Of a stretch of DNA of 64,000 bases, positions 53,233 to 62,100 are shown one piece after another. How positions within the stretch are numbered: the stretch's first letter is position 1; each line of letters starts with the position of its first letter. Source of the stretch: Planctomycetota bacterium (lineage in GTDB: Bacteria; Planctomycetota; UBA8108; JACQVS01); NCBI GenBank assembly GCA_028280485.1, contig JANQLS010000057.1, positions 56,327 through 120,326 of the forward strand, given 5' to 3'. The position numbers were made by a program, and so were the translations under genes. Under the pieces are notes generated by a model that did not search any database, had not been told where the DNA came from, and saw only the letters and a program-made list of their open reading frames with translations.

Positions 53233-55092
53233 ATGGGATTCTTATTAAAACTCAACTTCATCCTTCTCTTTGCAATCCTCTTCGGAACTCATGGATGGAT
53301 CTCAATTGGGCAAGCCGGAGAAACCAAGAAGGATGATCGCCCCAACATCATCGTGATCTTTACCGATGATCACGGTTATCCCGATCTTACTTGCCAAGGA
53401 ATTTTAAAGGATGTCAAAACTCCCTTTATCGACAGCTTAGCCGAAGGAGGGGTTCGGATGACTCACGGTTATGTGACTGCACCTCAGTGTGTGCCGTCTC
53501 GAGCCGGCCTCTTAACCGGTAAGTACCAAAATCGTTTTGGGGTGGAAGCCAATAAATATCCCATGAAGGGGTTTAACAAAGAACTCACGATTGCCGAGCA
53601 CTTAAAGAAGAGTGGCTACAAGACAGGCATGTCGGGGAAATGGCACCTGGGTCCGTTAGCTGAAATTACAAAGCATGGCTTCGATGAGGTGTATGCCAAC
53701 TACGCCGCAGGTGGACAAGTATGGGCAACCTTCAACCTTCAGGGAACACCTCAAGCTCCCGGTTTAATAAAAAATACGAACTATCATATCGACGGAAACA
53801 GCAAAGCAGCCTGTGCCTTCATAAAAAAGTATGCCAAGACACCTTTCTTTTTTTATTGCGCCCATCGAGCCCCCCACGTCCCTTTGGATGCTCCAAAGAA
53901 GTATCTAAATCGATTCCCTCAGAAGATGCCACGGAGGCGACAGCAAGCCCTTGCAATGCTTTCAGCGATCGATGATGGCGTGGGTGAAATTCTTCAAACC
54001 TTAAGAGAAGAAAAGATAGAAAAGAAAACTCTTATTTTTTTCCTCAGTGACAATGGCGCTCCATTGAAGATTCACAAGCACGATGCCCCTGGCGGAGGTC
54101 CAGGTTGGGATGGCTCCCTAAATACTCCACTTAATGGAGAAAAGGGAATGCTTTCTGAAGGAGGCATCCGCATCCCCTACATCGCCTACTGGAAAGGTAC
54201 CCTACCCGCCGGTAAAGTTTATGATCATCCAGTGACTTCCTTGGATATCACCGCCACTTCCGTTGCTTTGGCCAGAATCAAATCAAATCCAAAATTGGAT
54301 GGCGTGAACCTCATCCCCTACCTAAGCGGTCATCAGGAAGGTTTACCCCATTCCGTTCTCTATTGGCGTTGGATATCTCAAGCGGCGATTCGAAAAGGAA
54401 ATTGGAAGCTGTTAATCGGAGGGAACAGGAAATATCTATTTGACTTGAGCACCGATTCAGAAGAAAAGAAAAACTTGATCTCGAAGCACCCCGATTTAGC
54501 GGCTTCGATGTTAAAAGAGTTAGAAAGTTGGTCACAAGAACTTCAGCCTAAGGGCTTGGAGAAAACGATGGCCTCTACCTGGAATCGCTTCTTTGATTTT
54601 TACTTAGACGGAAAACCTGCCCCACCACCCCCAAAAAACGTTTCCCGAAACAGGAGCAAGGATAAGGATGCCAAGATCAAGGGGTGGGTATTTAGAAATT
54701 GCAATCCTCAGCAATCTGAAGTTGGGATTTCTCTCAAACCCAGAAAAGCTAAAAATCAACGCCCGTTTTTAGCCTTCATGGGGATCGATATGAAGGGCCC
54801 CCTTCAAGCGACGATGGAATTCAAAACCGACACGCCGGGTCAAGCGGGATTTTCTTGGAGAAAAAACGGTCAACGTGACTTTACCACTGATAACGAATCG
54901 GTGAAATCGGTAGATAAGGGAGACTGGCAAACTCTTTCAGTAAAACTTGATGAACCCGCAAAGATCATTCACGTAAGAGCCCTTCTCCCGAAAGGCAAGT
55001 GCCAATTACGCTCGATCACCCTAAAGAATTTAAAGACCAAAGAAATGAAATCTTGGTCTTTCCAATCGCCCAAATCGGAAAGAAAAAATTAA
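53233..55092 (+). CDS. Secreted sulfatase with C-terminal extension
   Basis: 619 residues with a signal peptide (to about residue 28). Metal-binding PNIIVIFTDDHGYPDL (37-52), formylglycine motif CVPSR at 86-90, GKWHLGPL, and FFLSDNGAPLKIHKHDAPGG. This is the arylsulfatase-A-like group (type I sulfatase). After the core (about 455) an extension of about 165 residues with Lys/Arg-rich and beta-type sequence follows. Starts 13 nt after the hydrolase-like gene. The last base of its stop is shared with the ATG of the SASA gene. Needs a formylglycine-generating enzyme; none of the FGE-like proteins in this window has the full active-site Cys pair. Confidence 0.94.
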   Translation: MGFLLKLNFILLFAILFGTHGWISIGQAGETKKDDRPNIIVIFTDDHGYPDLTCQGILKDVKTPFIDSLAEGGVRMTHGYVTAPQCVPSRAGLLTGKYQNRFGVEANKYPMKGFNKELTIAEHLKKSGYKTGMSGKWHLGPLAEITKHGFDEVYANYAAGGQVWATFNLQGTPQAPGLIKNTNYHIDGNSKAACAFIKKYAKTPFFFYCAHRAPHVPLDAPKKYLNRFPQKMPRRRQQALAMLSAIDDGVGEILQTLREEKIEKKTLIFFLSDNGAPLKIHKHDAPGGGPGWDGSLNTPLNGEKGMLSEGGIRIPYIAYWKGTLPAGKVYDHPVTSLDITATSVALARIKSNPKLDGVNLIPYLSGHQEGLPHSVLYWRWISQAAIRKGNWKLLIGGNRKYLFDLSTDSEEKKNLISKHPDLAASMLKELESWSQELQPKGLEKTMASTWNRFFDFYLDGKPAPPPPKNVSRNRSKDKDAKIKGWVFRNCNPQQSEVGISLKPRKAKNQRPFLAFMGIDMKGPLQATMEFKTDTPGQAGFSWRKNGQRDFTTDNESVKSVDKGDWQTLSVKLDEPAKIIHVRALLPKGKCQLRSITLKNLKTKEMKSWSFQSPKSERKN

Positions 55093-56285
55093 TGCGCCAC
55101 AAATTGAATATTCTCTACCTTTTCATTCTCGCGTTAGCCGTTGTCGGCTTCGGAAATTCTACCTTTGCGGCAGATAAACCCTTAAAAGTGTTTATCCTCT
55201 CCGGTCAATCCAATATGGAGGGTAAAGCTCAGGTATCCACTTTGGAAGCGGCGATCAACAATCCCAAGACAAACGCGGAATTCAAACACCTAAAAAACGG
55301 TGATCAATGGGCCGTACGAAACGATGTTTGGGTGACTTATTTAGATCGTAAAAACCGGGGTAAAGCCGTGCCGAAACACGGAGCCTTAACCGTCGGCTTC
55401 GGCGGCTATAAACAAGCAAGGAACGCTCAAAAGAAGCGAGTCGAAGTGGCTACGATTGGACCGGAATTGGGAATTGGCCACGTCTTGGGTGACCACTTTG
55501 ATGAACCTGTCTTATTAATTAAAGCAGCTTGGGGAGGCCGAGCCCTCAAGTATTCCTTTCGACCTCCCTCTGCGATGCCAAGCGATGAGGAAATTAAAAC
55601 TGAAATCGACGAGATCAAAAAACGAAAACCGGATTTAGATGTCTCCTTTGAATCCAGAAAAGAAGGTTACGGTTCCGATTACCGAAAAATCCTATCTGAG
55701 ACTCAGAGAGTTCTTAAAAACATTAAAACCTATGTACCCAATTACGAAGGCCAGGGATACCAAATCGCCGGTTTCATTTGGTTCCAAGGTTGGAACGATG
55801 GAGTCGGTAAAGGGAATCCTGAGTATGTCGAGCAGATGACTCACTTTATCAAAGATCTTAGACGAGATTTGAAAGTCCCCCAGCTTCCGGTCGTGGTCGG
55901 TGAGCTAGGCGTCGACGGAGAAAAACCGATGGGATGGATCTCAAAATTTAGAAAACAGCAGGAAGAGATCGCCTCAAAGGCAGAATTTAAAGGTACGGTG
56001 GCCTTAGCTAAAACTGCACCCTACTGGTCCCTCGGCGTTCCCGATATGAGCCAAAAATGGAAGGCCTTTAGAAAATTAGCTCAAGCGAATTCGAAGAAAA
56101 GTAAGGATGATCCTTCGAGAATCGATCCAGGAAAATTTTATACCAAAAACTGGCAGTTAAAGTTTAAGGATCAACTCGCCCTCACTTCAGATAAACGCTA
56201 CCACTACTTAGGTTCTGGAGCGTGTTTCTATCGAATGGGAGCCTCGATGGGCAGGACGATGGTGAAGTTATTGAAATCGAAGTGA
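55092..56285 (+). CDS. Secreted SASA-family (sialate O-acetylesterase-like) esterase
   Basis: 397 residues from ATG 55092. A longer in-frame extension to 54999 would overlap the sulfatase gene and has no signal, so I reject it. Signal peptide hydrophobic core LNILYLFILALAVVGFG. The SGNH/SASA motif LSGQSNMEG places nucleophile Ser40; the conserved FIWFQGWNDG and VVVGELGVDG segments follow. Expected to remove acetyl or other acyl esters from carbohydrates in the periplasm. The start overlaps the sulfatase stop by one base, and a membrane protein gene begins 3 nt after its end, so all are one transcript. Confidence 0.92.
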   Translation: MRHKLNILYLFILALAVVGFGNSTFAADKPLKVFILSGQSNMEGKAQVSTLEAAINNPKTNAEFKHLKNGDQWAVRNDVWVTYLDRKNRGKAVPKHGALTVGFGGYKQARNAQKKRVEVATIGPELGIGHVLGDHFDEPVLLIKAAWGGRALKYSFRPPSAMPSDEEIKTEIDEIKKRKPDLDVSFESRKEGYGSDYRKILSETQRVLKNIKTYVPNYEGQGYQIAGFIWFQGWNDGVGKGNPEYVEQMTHFIKDLRRDLKVPQLPVVVGELGVDGEKPMGWISKFRKQQEEIASKAEFKGTVALAKTAPYWSLGVPDMSQKWKAFRKLAQANSKKSKDDPSRIDPGKFYTKNWQLKFKDQLALTSDKRYHYLGSGACFYRMGASMGRTMVKLLKSK

Positions 56286-56288
56286 TGA

Positions 56289-56948
56289 ATGGCTGAAGAC
56301 CCTCTTAAGAATTCATTCTTAGTCTACGTTAAAAAGAAGCGTCGCGATGCCCTTCTATTCTTGGTCTGGGCGATCATTCCCGCCATGGTGGGTACAGTAC
56401 TTTTCTTTTGGCTTTTGTGGTGGTGTTGTACCCAAATATCAGAATCACCAGCCATCCAAGGATTACTCTTTGGAGTATTCACGGCCACTCTATTATTCGT
56501 AGGATACAGAGAGTATTCAAAACCGCCAAAGATTGATCGTGATGATGACGACAATCTTATTCCTGGAGTCAGTCATACCCTATCGTGGAGATTCACATCT
56601 AATTATTTTTCCCTTAGCTCGCCCTTAGAGGATCTGACCGGAAATATAATTTCTGTCATCCCAACTCTTCTTTTCCAACTCGTCTTTAGCATGGTGAGCA
56701 CATTTAGCCTGTTTCAATCAGCCGAAATTTCGGACCAGGCCTTCAAATTCTTACCACGAGAAAAGGAATATTTAGGCCGAGACGATCTTGAATCACACTT
56801 ACAGAGAGATCCCCGAAAGACAAAAAAAGCTCTGTTTTTATTGTGTAAGATTCGGTTTTTAAAAATGATTCGACGTGAAAATGATGTCATCTTTAGGCGA
56901 ACGATGACCTTCGATGATTTCTTAGACCAACATCATCAATTCAATTAA
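56289..56948 (+). CDS. Membrane protein of unknown function
   Basis: 219 residues. Two clear transmembrane segments: residues 22-47 (ALLFLVWAIIPAMVGTVLFFWLLWWC) and 57-72 (GLLFGVFTATLLFVGY), then a cytoplasmic DRDDDDN stretch and a further hydrophobic region (about 115-145) that may be membrane-associated. C-terminal half is basic and polar. I do not recognise a family. It follows the SASA esterase gene by 3 nt and ends the glycan cluster, just before the convergent membrane-protein pair. Confidence 0.7.
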   Translation: MAEDPLKNSFLVYVKKKRRDALLFLVWAIIPAMVGTVLFFWLLWWCCTQISESPAIQGLLFGVFTATLLFVGYREYSKPPKIDRDDDDNLIPGVSHTLSWRFTSNYFSLSSPLEDLTGNIISVIPTLLFQLVFSMVSTFSLFQSAEISDQAFKFLPREKEYLGRDDLESHLQRDPRKTKKALFLLCKIRFLKMIRRENDVIFRRTMTFDDFLDQHHQFN

Positions 56949-56962
56949 AGTATTAATTCAAG

Positions 56963-57505
56963 TCATGCGTACCTTTTAGAGATTTTCCTCTTTTGAATCT
57001 CAATACTGACCTCTTTTACGCTAACTGAGTTTGAACTAAAGAACACCTTCCCTGCCTTGAAACCAGACCAGACTCCAAAGATTCCAAGAAGTGGACTTAC
57101 CCCAAGGTTCAACAAACCTAGAATGATAAAAAGTGACCTCCCCCAAGGTAAACGACGGTAAGAAATAATAACTACGATTGGCTGTAGAATTAAAAGCGTA
57201 AATAAAATAGGAACCTTAATTAAGGATTCATAAGTCAATTCGAATGTAAAGGTTTCAATCATTTCCGAATGTTGGCGAATCGAGGAATTTCCGATATGGA
57301 TGGAGGTTAAGCCGATGAAGATTAAAACCGTCTGCCATGCCGCAAGAAACAGAACAATGTTTAACATCCCAAGATTCCTTCGGAGTGAGTACAAGCCATC
57401 TAAGGTGTATTGAGATAAATCCCCATCGAACTCGAGGGAATCTTCCTCAGAAATAATCGGATGTTGTTCGCCCATTGCTGTTTTTTCCGCTATCAAAATC
57501 CTCAC
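56963..57505 (-). CDS. Small membrane protein, tandem paralogue 2
   Basis: 180 residues. The N-terminal motif SLEFDGDLSQYTLDGLYSLRR is shared with the neighbour (ELEFDGDLSRFSFDQLRTIRR). Three to four membrane segments follow: ML-NIVLFLAAWQTVLIFIGL, VPILFTLLILQPIVVIIS, and LFIILGLLNLGVSPLLGIFGVW. The C-terminus VEISIEIQKRK-type ending resembles the paralogue. No family recognised. Starts at 57505, overlapping the other gene by 4 nt. Confidence 0.75.
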   Translation of the reverse strand: MRILIAEKTAMGEQHPIISEEDSLEFDGDLSQYTLDGLYSLRRNLGMLNIVLFLAAWQTVLIFIGLTSIHIGNSSIRQHSEMIETFTFELTYESLIKVPILFTLLILQPIVVIISYRRLPWGRSLFIILGLLNLGVSPLLGIFGVWSGFKAGKVFFSSNSVSVKEVSIEIQKRKISKRYA

Positions 57506-58014
57506 TCAAACCGGCGATTAATGGTTCGTTTGTGAATTTCTAACTTCACGGACTTATAGCTTATGTAGTTTTTGGCATAGTAGTATTTCCCCAATTTTAC
57601 CCCAGTCCACAAGGCGAAGACACCGCTAAAAGGTTCAAAAAATATGTGCATGAAGCCACTTAGAGGGAGAATGTATCTTCCCCAATAATAATGAAAATAA
57701 GAAGATAAAAGAACAAAGGGATGAATGAGGACCAAGGTAGTAAAAACCGTAATTCGGAAAATATGCAAAACAGTAAAATCACTGGTAATGAGACTCAAAA
57801 ATCGATGGGGACGGGGAACAAATTCAATCAACAAAAGCCCAATCAACCAAAGACTTTCGATTGTGTAGACAATCAAAACAACTCTTAAAATATTTAAATC
57901 GCGCCGAATCGTCCTTAATTGATCAAAGGAGAATCGAGATAAATCACCATCGAATTCTAGTTCAGATTCATCGGCCTCTATATAATTAGTCTCACCTTGT
58001 TCATGTTTTGACAT
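57502..58014 (-). CDS. Small membrane protein, tandem paralogue 1
   Basis: 170 residues. Cytoplasmic N-terminus with the shared ELEFDGDLSRF motif, then membrane segments LRVVLIVYTIESLWLIGLLLI, IFRITVFTTLVLIHPFVLLSSY and ILPLSGFMHIFFEPFSGVFALWTG. The ending SVKLEIHKRTINRRFE aligns with EVSIEIQKRKISKRYA of the paralogue. The pair is co-translated. Function unknown. Confidence 0.75.
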   Translation of the reverse strand: MSKHEQGETNYIEADESELEFDGDLSRFSFDQLRTIRRDLNILRVVLIVYTIESLWLIGLLLIEFVPRPHRFLSLITSDFTVLHIFRITVFTTLVLIHPFVLLSSYFHYYWGRYILPLSGFMHIFFEPFSGVFALWTGVKLGKYYYAKNYISYKSVKLEIHKRTINRRFE

Positions 58015-58123
58015 TCATATGACCACAACTTAGCCTGGGATTTGTACAAATATGAATTAGATAAAAATTTTAAACGAATTTCTTTATATACAAACTTAGT
58101 TGATACTTCTCTCTGAAATAAAA

Positions 58124-58151
58124 GTAGCCAATCTCATCAGAGATTGGCTAC
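58124..58151 (-). terminator. Rho-independent terminator of the BlaI operon
   Basis: Perfect 12-bp stem (58124-58135 with 58140-58151) and a 4-nt loop. On the minus strand it is followed by TTTTATTT. It lies 24 nt after the SRPBCC stop at 58175. Confidence 0.85.
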
Positions 58152-58174
58152 CTCGAAATGAAAATTGAAGTGGC

Positions 58175-58621
58175 TCAAGAAGTCTCCACCGCCACCTTAA
58201 TATTATCGAGATCCTTCTCCACGGCCTTGATGCAACCCTTCAACATGAACTTCGTCATGAAGCTCATCATCTTGGCAAAGAAGCTCAAGGGTTTCGCTGA
58301 CAGAGACAACTCGATTTCAGTTCCCTCCCCCATCGGAGTCAAGGTGTGAACAGAATCCATTTGAGCTCCACAGGAATTGCAGCTTAAGGTGAAGCTACGG
58401 GGAGAATCGAAGGCTGTGATCTCCATCAATTCTGTAGCTTCACGCTTAAACATCACGCGAGTCTCATTGAATTTCGTCCCAACTCCTACCGGGCCATCGG
58501 TGACGACGTCTATTTTTTGAATCGCTTCGACGACTTCAGGCAAACGGCTGAAATCGGTCAGCAATTGAAAGACCTTCTCTGGAGGTGCTTCAACATATTT
58601 TTTCAGAGTAAATCGAGCCAT
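58175..58621 (-). CDS. SRPBCC (START-like) family protein
   Basis: 148 residues. The sequence ARFTLKKYVEAPPEKVFQLLTDFSRLPEVVEAIQKIDV followed by GVGTKFNETRVMFKREATELMEITAFDSPRSFTL matches SRPBCC/polyketide-cyclase-like proteins that bind hydrophobic ligands. A Cys-x-x-x-Cys pair (SCNSCGAQM) is an extra feature. Last gene of the BlaI-BlaR1 operon, 11 nt after DUF1579, and followed by the terminator. Confidence 0.88.
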   Translation of the reverse strand: MARFTLKKYVEAPPEKVFQLLTDFSRLPEVVEAIQKIDVVTDGPVGVGTKFNETRVMFKREATELMEITAFDSPRSFTLSCNSCGAQMDSVHTLTPMGEGTEIELSLSAKPLSFFAKMMSFMTKFMLKGCIKAVEKDLDNIKVAVETS

Positions 58622-58632
58622 CGCAAAACTCT

Positions 58633-59256
58633 CTATTCCTTTTGGCGAGTGTAGACAATCTCAAAAACTTTGGTGTTCTTTTCACCGATGGGTAAGTCAT
58701 GAACCTCCATAGTTATTTTATCTTCGGAATGAAAACGCCAGACGGTCTTGACCATCTTATCGTGTTCACCCGTGAGGTATTCATCTAAAGTCCCGTAAGT
58801 GAGGAGCGCCTTACCGCTGGGATCCATGTCCCCTTCATGGCGAACCATCGCAGTGTCGATCGAATTGATCGTAGTCACCACGTAACTCATTTTAAAATTG
58901 TCGTAACCCGTAATCGAATACATCTCGATCGGCTGACCCATCATCTTACCCTTGATTTTCGTTTGCAACCAACGTCCCTTCATGAGCCAAGTGGTTTCCG
59001 CAGTCCCCTTTTCTCCCGGGCTCGGTTTGCGCCCCATGAAGATTCGAGTTTCGGTATCCCACTTACCTAAAAACTTTTTCAAGTGGTCATGGTGCTTTCC
59101 TGGTTGAGTATATTTTTTCGCTTTCTGCATCATTTTATAAATCTCTTCAGGACTCGGTTGTTTCTTTTCCTGAGAGACACTGTTATTGGGCGAAATAAAA
59201 TAAAAACTACTGAGACAGAGGATGACACCCGTTAATAGCCAATTTGAACGACTCAT
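58633..59256 (-). CDS. DUF1579 family exported protein
   Basis: 207 residues from ATG 59256, which has AAAGGAG at ideal spacing inside the end of the BlaR1 gene (the open frame extends to a TTG at 59277). An N-terminal hydrophobic segment (LLTGVILCLSSFYFISPN) is a signal or anchor. The body (FLGKWDTETRIFMGRKPSPGEKGTAETTW, GYDNFKMSYVVTTINSID, VVWRFHSED-type ending) matches DUF1579 as I know it. Function unknown. Co-transcribed with the BlaI/BlaR1 pair, so its expression should follow the BlaR1 signal. Confidence 0.88.
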   Translation of the reverse strand: MSRSNWLLTGVILCLSSFYFISPNNSVSQEKKQPSPEEIYKMMQKAKKYTQPGKHHDHLKKFLGKWDTETRIFMGRKPSPGEKGTAETTWLMKGRWLQTKIKGKMMGQPIEMYSITGYDNFKMSYVVTTINSIDTAMVRHEGDMDPSGKALLTYGTLDEYLTGEHDKMVKTVWRFHSEDKITMEVHDLPIGEKNTKVFEIVYTRQKE

Positions 59257-59257
59257 T

Positions 59258-60481
59258 TTATTCTCCTTTAAATGCAACTTTGTCAGAAGATTGATTTTCT
59301 TTTGCTAAGAGTTGAAAGATGACGTAACGCCTTTGAAAGCAGCCTTGAGCATGCTCTAAAGCCGATTGCGCCTCCTCGACATCCCCCGGTGGAAGGTCGA
59401 TCACCGAATTTTGAACAGGAGCTTTGTTCGGAACTTCAACCACCTCCACCCCGGAATTTGAACTCGACGGATTCCGAGAACTCGAATGAGCGCGAACTCG
59501 AGAATCAGCTTGAGAGAGAGGTAATCCACACAAGAGAACACCGCCGACAATCAAGGTGGTCAGCAAGCGCTCTTTGAGCCCAAACGTCTTTTGCTTTCGC
59601 TCAAGCCAGTTCAGGCGAGAGATCAATTCACTCGATGAGAAACCAAAATGTAATGCACCAGAATAGTTAGGCTTTGTCGCCTCGAAACCAAGGGTTAATA
59701 GAGTGGACTTATACTGGTCCCCATTTTGACGAAGATATTCGAGAGATTGATAATCACAACGAACCTCTCGGAGAACTCGGATTCGTTTTCCGGCAAAATA
59801 AACAAGAGGATGGAACCAGTAAAGCAATTGAAGGACGTGCTGAACTAAAGCCTGTTGGGGATCCCACTTCTTGATGTGAGTCAATTCGTGTGTCAAGACG
59901 TGCTCGAGTTGACCCTCATTCCCCCTTCGGACCAAATCTGCTGGGAGCAAAATTTGGGCTTTTAAAAAACCAAAGGTGAAGGGACTCTGAATTTTTTCTG
60001 ACAACATCACCTTTGGCAAAATTTTGAAATTCAGTTTTTTACCCACCTCTTGGTAGAGGGATTGAAATTCTTTAGGCAAGCTCGATTTGACAGTACTCAG
60101 ATACCACTTTTTTTGTCGTCGATAGCGAGTTATCGAAATCACTCCCAAAACCAATGTGATACCGAACCAGATTGAAAACAACCAAAACTCCGCGCCAATC
60201 CCGGATGATTCAACCACTTCGTGAATTGGAGCATTCCCACTGTCTGTTGGTTTTTTCGATAAATTAAAAAATTGTACGACGCTAAAACTCGAAGACCAAT
60301 GGGGAGAAATCACAAGCTTGAGAAAGACCAAACCCCAAAGCGCATACAACAACTGCGGTCGAACCCAACGGTAGAGAAGGCGATCTAAGACTCCGATGAA
60401 AAGAACCACAAAGATGAGCTGGAGACTCATTTGAGTCATCCATTCTCCCCAAGCTGAAACGAAGCTCTCAAAAAGGTTCAT
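59258..60481 (-). CDS. BlaR1/MecR1-type M56 membrane metalloprotease
   Basis: 407 residues with several membrane segments (SLQLIFVVLFIGVLDRLLY, LLYALWGLVFLKLVIS, FWLFSIWFGITLVLGVIS, and LLTTLIVGGVLLCGLPLS). The zinc motif HELTH lies at 198-202, and the region REVRCDYQSLEYL (about 240-252) provides the later family motif. No penicillin-sensing C-terminal domain is present; after the last TM only about 85 residues follow. It should cleave the BlaI repressor, or a similar target, upon an envelope signal. Start ATG overlaps the blaI stop by 4 nt. Confidence 0.93.
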   Translation of the reverse strand: MNLFESFVSAWGEWMTQMSLQLIFVVLFIGVLDRLLYRWVRPQLLYALWGLVFLKLVISPHWSSSFSVVQFFNLSKKPTDSGNAPIHEVVESSGIGAEFWLFSIWFGITLVLGVISITRYRRQKKWYLSTVKSSLPKEFQSLYQEVGKKLNFKILPKVMLSEKIQSPFTFGFLKAQILLPADLVRRGNEGQLEHVLTHELTHIKKWDPQQALVQHVLQLLYWFHPLVYFAGKRIRVLREVRCDYQSLEYLRQNGDQYKSTLLTLGFEATKPNYSGALHFGFSSSELISRLNWLERKQKTFGLKERLLTTLIVGGVLLCGLPLSQADSRVRAHSSSRNPSSSNSGVEVVEVPNKAPVQNSVIDLPPGDVEEAQSALEHAQGCFQRRYVIFQLLAKENQSSDKVAFKGE

Positions 60482-60873
60482 CGGGATTTCTCCTTCGATG
60501 ATTTCTCCCGAGAAGACCTCTTCTGATCGAGCATTTCGACCAACTTTAAGCGATCTTTTTTAGAAAGTTTTTCTTCGGAGACCATGTGTTGAAATAAAGA
60601 GCCAAACGTTCCATCAAAAGCTTTTTCAACTAATGATTGAAGTGCGTGCTTTCGGGCTTGTCCCTTCGAGATAAGAGGCTCGAAAAGTCGGGAGTTTGCG
60701 CGTCGGCGAAACTTGACGGCCCCTTTATCGACCAGACGATCCAATATCGTTTTGACCGTCGTATAGGCCCATTCCGTTTCTTCATGAACTTGTTCATGTA
60801 CATCTCGAACGCTTGCCGGGGATTTCTCCCAGAGAATCTTCATTACTGACCATTCGGTGTCACTTAACTTCAT
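60478..60873 (-). CDS. BlaI/MecI-family transcriptional repressor
   Basis: 131 residues, a typical length. Winged-helix N-terminus: LSDTEWSVMKILWEKSPASV, EEWAYTTVKTILDRLVDKGAVKF-type motif present as EETEWAYTTVKTILDRL and a basic RRRANSRLFEPL wing. The C-terminal helix pair allows dimerisation. Binds palindromic TACA-n-TGTA operators, one of which lies 86 nt upstream (60959-60976). First gene of the operon. Confidence 0.94.
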   Translation of the reverse strand: MKLSDTEWSVMKILWEKSPASVRDVHEQVHEETEWAYTTVKTILDRLVDKGAVKFRRRANSRLFEPLISKGQARKHALQSLVEKAFDGTFGSLFQHMVSEEKLSKKDRLKLVEMLDQKRSSREKSSKEKSR

Positions 60874-60958
60874 GACGCTTTGAGACCCATTTGAGTTCGA
60901 GTATTACTGGATTCGTGGAATCGATAAAGAATTCTTGGATAGACCCGCCCAAGCCCAC

Positions 60959-60997
60959 CTGCTACATGTGTAGCAGAAAGTATCACAACTGTAGCAG
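60959..60997. promoter_or_regulatory. BlaI-type operator region
   Basis: CTGCTACA-TG-TGTAGCAG (60959-60976) is a perfect 8-bp inverted repeat, the TACA/TGTA form of BlaI/MecI operators. A second half-site, TGTAGCAG, follows at 60990-60997 with a degraded left half (TATCACAA), suggesting two adjacent operators. It lies upstream of the repressor gene and probably autoregulates it. Confidence 0.85.
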
Positions 60998-61063
60998 ACC
61001 TTAAAGGAAAAATGCAAAATTTAACCTTCATCAAGAAAGAGAAGCCTTCAAGACAAACCCACA

Positions 61064-61127
61064 ACCCCCGCATAGACATAAAAAAAGGCACCCTTTGGGG
61101 TGCCTTTTTTTATGTCTATGCGGGGGT
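61064..61127. terminator. Long bidirectional-type terminator hairpin
   Basis: A perfect 30-bp inverted repeat (61064-61093 with 61098-61127) with a TTTG loop. The core GGCACCC/GGGTGCC is followed by seven T on each strand in turn. An extra 16-bp outer arm (ACCCCCGCATAGACAT) lies outside the usual terminator length. It ends the transglutaminase gene on the minus strand. Confidence 0.9.
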
Positions 61128-61137
61128 ACGATCTCGA

Positions 61138-62100
61138 TTAAATATCTTTGTAAGTAAACTTCTTTTCGATCGTTGCAACTCCGGCTTTACCGTCGACTTC
61201 GACGTGAGGGTACACGAAGAAATTGATCGGGCCTTCACTTTGCGCAGGAACGAGAAGGAGATCGCGGCCTCGGCTGAACGCTACTCGATTTTCGCAGATG
61301 GTGCCAAAGAAGTACTCCGTCATCGACGGATCTTTGTCAGCTTCAGAAGCATCGACGGGACGCCAAGTGCTATCCTTTTGATCTTCAAACCAAGCCCAAC
61401 AGTGATACCCACCAATCGTGCCTTCGGCCTTACCTTTGGGCAAAGGGAAACCAATTTCGAAAACGGAAGGGATTTCACTCGATCGAGCCATAGCGATAAA
61501 CAAAGTGTGAAAGTCAGAGCAGTTTCCCTTCCCGACATCGCAGACGTAATCTAAGTTACCCTTTCCCCAACCTTGGCCGGATTTATCGTAATCGACTTCT
61601 TTTAAAACGAGATCATAGATTCCTCGGGCTTGGGTATCCGTAGTGGTCATCCCCGAGGTAGCAATCGTTGCACGACTTTTTGCCGCATCGTTAAGAGGCG
61701 CTTGCTGGTCGCCTCGCAGAAGCCGGCTTCGTTCAGGATTCCCTGCCAATGAACTCATGGCTTTCACTTCGGAGCGTTGAACATTCATGCTCAATCGAAT
61801 GGGGATCTCTTGAGGAAAAGGTTTAGATACGGAGACATAAACCATCTGGTTTCCGTAAACTTCCTCTTTCCCTACCTTATACTCATGTGGAGTATCAATT
61901 TTTAAGTCGGTAATCGTTTGTGCTTCATCATCAACCGGAACGGGAATCCAAATCTTCACCTGTTCGGCATCTGCAGGAAGATTTTTAACAGTGGCTTCAT
62001 ATTGAAACTCAAACGACCGTTGAGCGAGTTTTGAACTCGTTGATTCACAGGCTTGAAGCAGTAAAGGAGCGAAAAGCAGAAGAAAAAATTTAGGATTCAT
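61138..62100 (-). CDS. Transglutaminase-like lipoprotein
   Basis: 320 residues. Lipoprotein signal MNPKFFLLLFAPLLLQAC with Cys18. An N-terminal beta-sandwich-like region (FQYEATVKNLPADAEQVKIW) precedes the transglutaminase-like core with catalytic Cys194 (GNCSDFHTLF), His233 (GYHCWAWFED) and Asp250 (PVDASEAD). A complete triad. It should act in the periplasm, crosslinking or hydrolysing peptide amides. It is flanked by the long terminator, with no neighbours in its transcript. Its promoter would be in the 62101-62200 region. Confidence 0.93.
   Translation of the reverse strand: MNPKFFLLLFAPLLLQACESTSSKLAQRSFEFQYEATVKNLPADAEQVKIWIPVPVDDEAQTITDLKIDTPHEYKVGKEEVYGNQMVYVSVSKPFPQEIPIRLSMNVQRSEVKAMSSLAGNPERSRLLRGDQQAPLNDAAKSRATIATSGMTTTDTQARGIYDLVLKEVDYDKSGQGWGKGNLDYVCDVGKGNCSDFHTLFIAMARSSEIPSVFEIGFPLPKGKAEGTIGGYHCWAWFEDQKDSTWRPVDASEADKDPSMTEYFFGTICENRVAFSRGRDLLLVPAQSEGPINFFVYPHVEVDGKAGVATIEKKFTYKDI

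Noticed and set aside
54999..55091. Longer start for the SASA esterase
   Set aside because: It would overlap the sulfatase gene by 94 bases and push the signal peptide inside the protein.
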